Notes under the pieces: model-generated
The model's input: only the letters and a program-made list of their open reading frames with translations
Database searches by the model: none
What the model was told of the DNA's origin: nothing
In this document: positions 59,601-64,000 of the stretch, piece after piece
How positions within the stretch are numbered: the stretch's first letter is position 1
Layout of the letters: each line of letters starts with the position of its first letter
Made by a program: the position numbers and the translations under genes
From: Ectocarpus siliculosus
Taxonomy: Eukaryota; Sar; Phaeophyceae; Ectocarpales; Ectocarpaceae
Direction of reading: 5' to 3'
DNA: 64,000 nucleotides
Assembly: GCA_000310025.1 (NCBI GenBank)
Contig: FN649759.1
Coordinates: forward strand, 154,282 to 218,281

Positions 59601-61595
59601 CGTTGTCGCGCGTGTGTGTGTGAGGTTGGTTTGCGCGTTGATTTTTAATGAGACGAGCATTAGGTCAAAGAAGACTACTTGTATCCGTTCGATATAGCAC
59701 CCCGGTCCTAGGGATGTGTTGGATGAAGTTTGCCGGGCGATGCATGGTTGGCCCTTCTTCCAGTCGGTGGGGTCACTCTGTGGCACAAGCTTGTGGGCTG
59801 GGTGGAGTCCACAAGAATGAGGGAGGCCGAACAAGGGAGTGACGTGTGAATTTTTGAGAGAAGTGACCAACAGCGTAAAGGTGTCAAGGGGAAGCACAGG
59901 CGAGGCAGAAAACAGAAATACTGCCCTTTTCGGTTTGCTTTTACGCACAAGAAACATTGTGGACGTATTGACAACTGTTTTCTCGACCCTCTTGTCTTGA
60001 AGTGCCGTTCGCAGTAGTAGCGCCATCTCGACCCGCCGTCCTTGATTCATATCGATTGGAGAATTTCCTGTCCTCGGTGCCCTCTCGCCTCCTGCGGTCC
60101 TACCTCCCGGGTTGGTCCCGTCCGAAACCGTGCACGTGACACTGTTTCCAGCGACTTTGGCCGAACTGTCGCCCCGCAAGTATCCACCTCAGGTTGGGTC
60201 ATCAGCGGACTTTGTGTACGTCAAGTGACGTGCCCTCGAAGTTAATGTGTTGGGTAGCGCCTACGTGCGATTTTCGTCCCAGCGTATCAGACACAGGGGG
60301 TAGGGATATCTCTGTCGCTGACGTGACGTCTTTCATGCACAATTTTTTTTTAACAGTTCCAAACCGGTGTCTGTATTCATGGAGAACATTAACCCCACCC
60401 CCCCCGAGAGCCTGGTCCGGTGAGAACCCGGCGTGTTCCGTCCCGGCTTTGTAGGGATGGGAGGTGGATGGTTTAATTATTACGGCATGCAGGATTAGGA
60501 GTACACCCCCCCCCCCCACGGTACAGTGTGCTTGCTCATTTCATGAATACACTCGAGTGAATCGACATCCTAACATTTTTTACCTTCTGTCCGTGTTCTC
60601 GTTCTGCGAAACAGGTCAGGGAGCACGTACGCGTACAGTGTCCTGGATGAAGGGTACCGGGACGGCATGTCTCTGGAAGAAGCCGCCGATCTCGCCAAGA
60701 GGGCGGTTCGTCACGCCACCTATCGGGACGCGTTTTCAGGTGAGGTTCCACATGAGCAGCTCTTGCAGTGGAAGGTTCGCTGAGTGGAGGATTTCGGTAT
60801 TCACGGCAGTGGCCCCGATATAGCGTAAATGACTCCGGTCGCCCTGTACATGGCTTGCTTGCGAAACCGTGTAGAACAGATGTTTATTCGAGTTGTTTCA
60901 TACTCTCAACATTTGCGGGTACCTTATAGACGGCAAGCCGATTCCCTTGGCGTCACACGGCCTTATACCGGGACCACGGTTGCGGGGCTCGATGCCAGTG
61001 GTCGTCTACTCGCACTGCACTCGACTCTCATGAAGGACATTTACATTTCTAAGTTCTTCGCTTTGGGGTTTACTGGGTACGTTTCTAGCTCGGCGTTGGC
61101 CATCGGGGTTGGCTGATGACGGGGGGAACACACGCTTGGTCAATCGGTGAGTGGTATTGCTGCTCTCCCATGCTCACCTCCCACAGAGATACTATGCAAT
61201 AGTATAGCAACTTGCGCCTGCCGATTTATCCAGGCACTCCTACATCCACCTCCTGGTGGTTTCTTTCGCAGACCTTGCGGGTATGGTTTGTATTCGCGTC
61301 GCTGTCTACTGATGCCGCTTTTTTTTTCTTTTCTTTGCGATTTCTGGATGACACCCAACTATTTATGTTTCGCAGCCCTTGAGAATATGATTTCATTCGC
61401 GTCGTCGTCGTCAGTCTCCTGTTTCCGCTCTCCTACTTGTTGTTACTCGTTCAAACCGAAACAGGCGGTTTCATCAACGTTTTCGTAGTCGACGCTTCTG
61501 GCTGGACACGGTTGGACGTCGACGACTCGGGCTTCTTGGACTTGACACAACCCTCTGATGCCACTCCCGACCCCATAGGGCGGGAGCAGCGATAG
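56669..61595 (+). CDS. PSMB5: 20S proteasome subunit beta type-5 (chymotrypsin-like)
   Basis: Catalytic beta-5 subunit, an N-terminal nucleophile threonine protease in the core particle. Exons: 56,669-56,933 (proposed), 57,709-57,869, 58,688-58,774, 59,253-59,500, 60,615-60,739 and 61,466 (first base 61,465)-61,595; all joins keep phase and total about 338 residues. The propeptide ends LKLSHG before [11 protein letters not shown]. Counting from that Thr1, Asp17 (VDSRA) and Lys33 (RTTQK) are in place. [49 protein letters not shown] and [10 protein letters not shown] follow the family in order. Odd points: a Gly/Ser-rich insert ([16 protein letters not shown]) before LFYVDSDG, a GC-AG intron right after Lys33, and a long propeptide of about 109 residues. 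The first exon fits by phase but encodes a signal-peptide-like stretch ([19 protein letters not shown]) and is the least certain part. Confidence 0.92.
57870..58687 (+). other. PSMB5 intron with GC-AG borders
   Basis: The exon ends ACTCAGAAG, the intron starts GCGAGG, and the acceptor is CACACAG before GTCATTCCAG. The join yields [20 protein letters not shown] with exactly the family's spacing. The nearest GT donors downstream would add seven or more residues inside a conserved stretch. Confidence 0.75.
60370..60535 (-). repeat. Fragment of the G-rich dispersed repeat in a PSMB5 intron
   Basis: The complement reads poly-G, GTGTACTC, then CATCCCTACAAAGCCGGGAC and GGGTTCTCACCGGACCAGGC, as in 7,880-8,000 and 8,424-8,525. 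It lies about 80 bp before the acceptor at 60,614. Confidence 0.8.
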
Positions 61596-64000
61596 GGGCA
61601 TGAGGATGGTGACCGCGGTGAAAGTTGTAAGCGAATCCCCCTGGGCCGTGCCAAGTGATAGGAGGCAGAATGAGCCTCCCTGGTAAGAATCAGGGAGGAG
61701 ATGCAACCCGTGGCCTATGTCATCTCGAGTTTGTCAAGATCGTGATTGGCAGGGATGAGGGCTTCATAGGCGTACCTTTCACGGTTGATTGCCCGAACCC
61801 CCCAAAGTGATGTTGTTGAGGTTGGGTGGACATAAAGTTGTTAGGGTACCCGGCGTGCGGAGAGAGCACCTACGCCCCTTCCTACATGCAGCAACGATGT
61901 AAGCACCAGCCTGTCGTCCTCCATGACGAAGTGGCCAAAATATTATCATGTTGTGATGCGCTCGTATCAACGGCATTTTTTTGGCCTTACAAGGCTCTCT
62001 ACCGACGAACGTGGCTCCTATTTACAACTATTTACAACTTAAGTACCTGGTACCAGATATTTTTTATTTAGTTTCACTCTCTATTTGACTTGGTTAACTG
62101 CTGTAGGTGTCTCGGAGGCGTGTTTTCGTATTTATGTGGCTTGTACAGCTGCGCGTTTCCTTCGACCCTGGAATGTGTACTTGCCTTGCATCTTAGACAG
62201 GGAACTTCATTCCGGGTGACCGCACACCTTAGTAGGTGCCCGCAGTTTTGTTTGGCCATTTCTTATTTACGGAGGGTTCTGATTGGACAAAAAATCCATG
62301 GTTTCACGCTTGAAACGGCATGGCAATGTGACTCACAGCAGTCCCACCCCCCCAACGTATTGTTTGTGTGTGGCCAGGCACACAGAAAACTGCCATTGCT
62401 CATCTCTGCGTAGAGGCTCAAATCTTCCTTTTTCAGTGTGACCCTGGCCCTGCTCTCCAGAGAACGACTACACTCTATGGGCATGTAAGATTTGGTCACT
62501 TTTTATGCTTCGGCACTCTTTCCCTCGCGGAAACGAGTCGTTTCTCGCGATTCCTTCTCAGGGGCACGCACGAGGCCCGTCGGTACATTAACACTCGTGC
62601 CCGGAGCTCTGTTGGCCTCCGTGGCGCGTTTGGTTGACGGTAAAAGTTGAAAAACTGGCTCAATTCCCCAGGGGCGCGTTCCGCGCAGGCAAAGCCTGGC
62701 GAACCAAGTCTGAAACCCATCAAGACACACGTCTACATGTACTGCGGCTGTAGGATCCCGGCGGACGTGGTGGTCGAATCCAAGCACGTCTACATGTAGA
62801 CCAGAAGCAACGCCGCAGGAGATTCAAGCTCCCCTCTGCCCGCGACAGCAGGCCCCTTTGGCGCTGCTCATCTTGCTCGTTGTTAGACTCCCGCCGGCTC
62901 TACGAATGTCCCCGCCACAGACAAGTCATCGACCTCCTTCTCCTCCGCATGCGTCCAGACGCGGTTTTGAGGCCCAGAATCCGCTTGCGCGTAGGTCGCC
63001 GGTGTCTCTAGGTCACATGCCGGTTCTGTAGGAAGAGGCGGTGCCAGACAGACCTCGTCGTGAAGGTCATCAATGGTCCGCGCTTCCGTCGCAAGCAGAG
63101 CAAAAGTCCCCAAGACCCAAGTGGCGTTTGGCGCTGGATCTGGTAACGGCGGACGTGACCTTGTACTTATCCCGCTGCCGCCGCGTGCTCATACCCATGT
63201 CTTGATCATGCACCATGCCGTCCCAGTTGTCCACCACCGGTGGTGCCGCCGCATCGTTCCATTACGTCGAAACCCCATCCCCGATCCGCGAAATCTCATC
63301 CCCAATCCTACCCGATCCGCCTTGCAACGCGCCGCGACTAGTTGTCTCTCCCGCCGATGCTCCGAAAGAAACACGATCGCCGGCCGCGCCGCCGCTGCCG
63401 CCGCCGCCCCGCCGCCCCGCCGCCCCGCATGGCGCGCCCAGCCGTTCCTTACGCCACCGCAAAAGAAACGACCGCTAGGCGCCTCCACCGGCGGCGTCGC
63501 CGCTCAACCGCTGCGGAGCGCTCACCCGTTTCCTCTACCGACAGGGCAAAGGAAACACCACGACTAGGCCTCCACCGCAAGCGAAGATGGCGTTGATCCC
63601 GAATCCCCGGCGGCATCACCGCGGCCGGGGGAAGATGACGAAGGCTTGGCCCCGGCGGCGTAGCCACCGGCAGGGCGTGACGACGCCGCTCCGGTGTCCC
63701 CGGCGGCAACACCGCGCCCGGCGGCAGAAGACGAAGGCATGGCCCCGGCGACATGGCCGCCGTCAGGGCGTGACGACGTATCGTGTTGGGTAGCGGGTAC
63801 TTAGCGTCAGAGGCTGTGGAGAAAAGGTTGTCTAAAGACCTTTGCATTAACGAAATTAACGAGTGAACAGTAAGGCAAGCAAGCCCTGCATACCAGAAGG
63901 GGCTCCGCCCTTCCGGTGACACACACCCACATACATACATACACGATCCGTAGATCCGTATCTACACAGTGCGGAGTACACCCAACAATGTTGTTGTGGC
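61596..64000. other. Downstream region without a recognised gene
   Basis: Contains the tail of the SINE-like family (62,425-62,475), a duplicated CACGTCTACATGTA (62,728 and 62,786 area), CCG-rich low complexity (63,370-63,440) and about two copies of a ~78 bp GC-rich repeat (GACGAAGGC, TGGCCCCGGCG) at 63,630-63,780. Long frames in the CCG-rich part exist on both strands in several frames, as expected from composition; none has a recognisable domain. Confidence 0.55.

Noticed and set aside
59553-60179. 208-residue minus-strand frame
   Set aside because: It lies in a PSMB5 intron, antisense, with no domain and a composition like the intron.
62728-62808. Terminal beta-5 exon encoding a VYMYCGCRIPADVV-like peptide
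   Set aside because: The phase does not match the preceding exon, and the exon at 61,465-61,595 ([14 protein letters not shown]) fits the family and the phase.
63189-63940. Overlapping Ala/Pro/Arg-rich frames on both strands
   Set aside because: The CCG-rich low-complexity sequence keeps all frames open; no splice pattern or domain supports a gene.

Overview
The window looks like nuclear DNA of an intron-rich eukaryote, most likely a brown-alga-like stramenopile (Ectocarpus-type). This is inference: housekeeping genes are split into many short exons by GT-AG (and some GC-AG) introns, there is a degenerate TKL-type kinase, tRNA-derived short repeats, a LINE fragment and a DIRS/Ngaro-type tyrosine-recombinase element. 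Nothing prokaryotic (operons, Shine-Dalgarno sites) is seen.

Positions 1 to about 42,360 are dominated by three copies of one roughly 10 kb unit, U1 (about 231-13,590, minus strand), U2 (15,109-25,013, minus) and U3 (25,359-about 41,280, plus). Each unit carries a long multi-exon gene whose first exon encodes most of a fungal-type Zn2Cys6 zinc-cluster motif. Later exons resemble a fungal transcription-factor regulatory domain, and the C-terminus is acidic. U2 and U3 form a giant head-to-head inverted repeat with a 345 bp spacer (25,014-25,358) that should hold both promoters. U1 is a direct repeat of U2. The outer ends of U1 and U3 run into the same 10-bp minisatellite in opposite orientation. 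Similarity is mosaic: the outer half of U2 matches U1, and the inner half matches U3, as expected from gene conversion or a composite duplication.

Because the three copies act as each other's empty site, several insertions can be delimited to the base. These are a 5.76 kb Ngaro-type element with split direct repeats in U3 (27,608-33,369), a 1,055 bp TIR element in U1 (9,254-10,308; a second, nested copy lies at about 44,200-45,426), a 686 bp tRNA-related insertion in U1 (12,198-12,883), and a G-rich tandem-repeat insertion (about 7,880-9,105).

From 42.4 to 48.7 kb lies a repeat-rich stretch with a decayed TKL-like kinase on the minus strand, interrupted by the second TIR element. From 48.8 to 61.6 kb are two clear housekeeping genes, head to head: ALG7/DPAGT1 (minus; first step of dolichol-linked N-glycan assembly in the ER) and the 20S proteasome beta-5 subunit (plus). 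They share a 0.5 kb intergenic region with a GA microsatellite, and each has one GC-AG intron. From 61.6 kb to the end no gene is recognised, only GC-rich low-complexity sequence and short tandem repeats.
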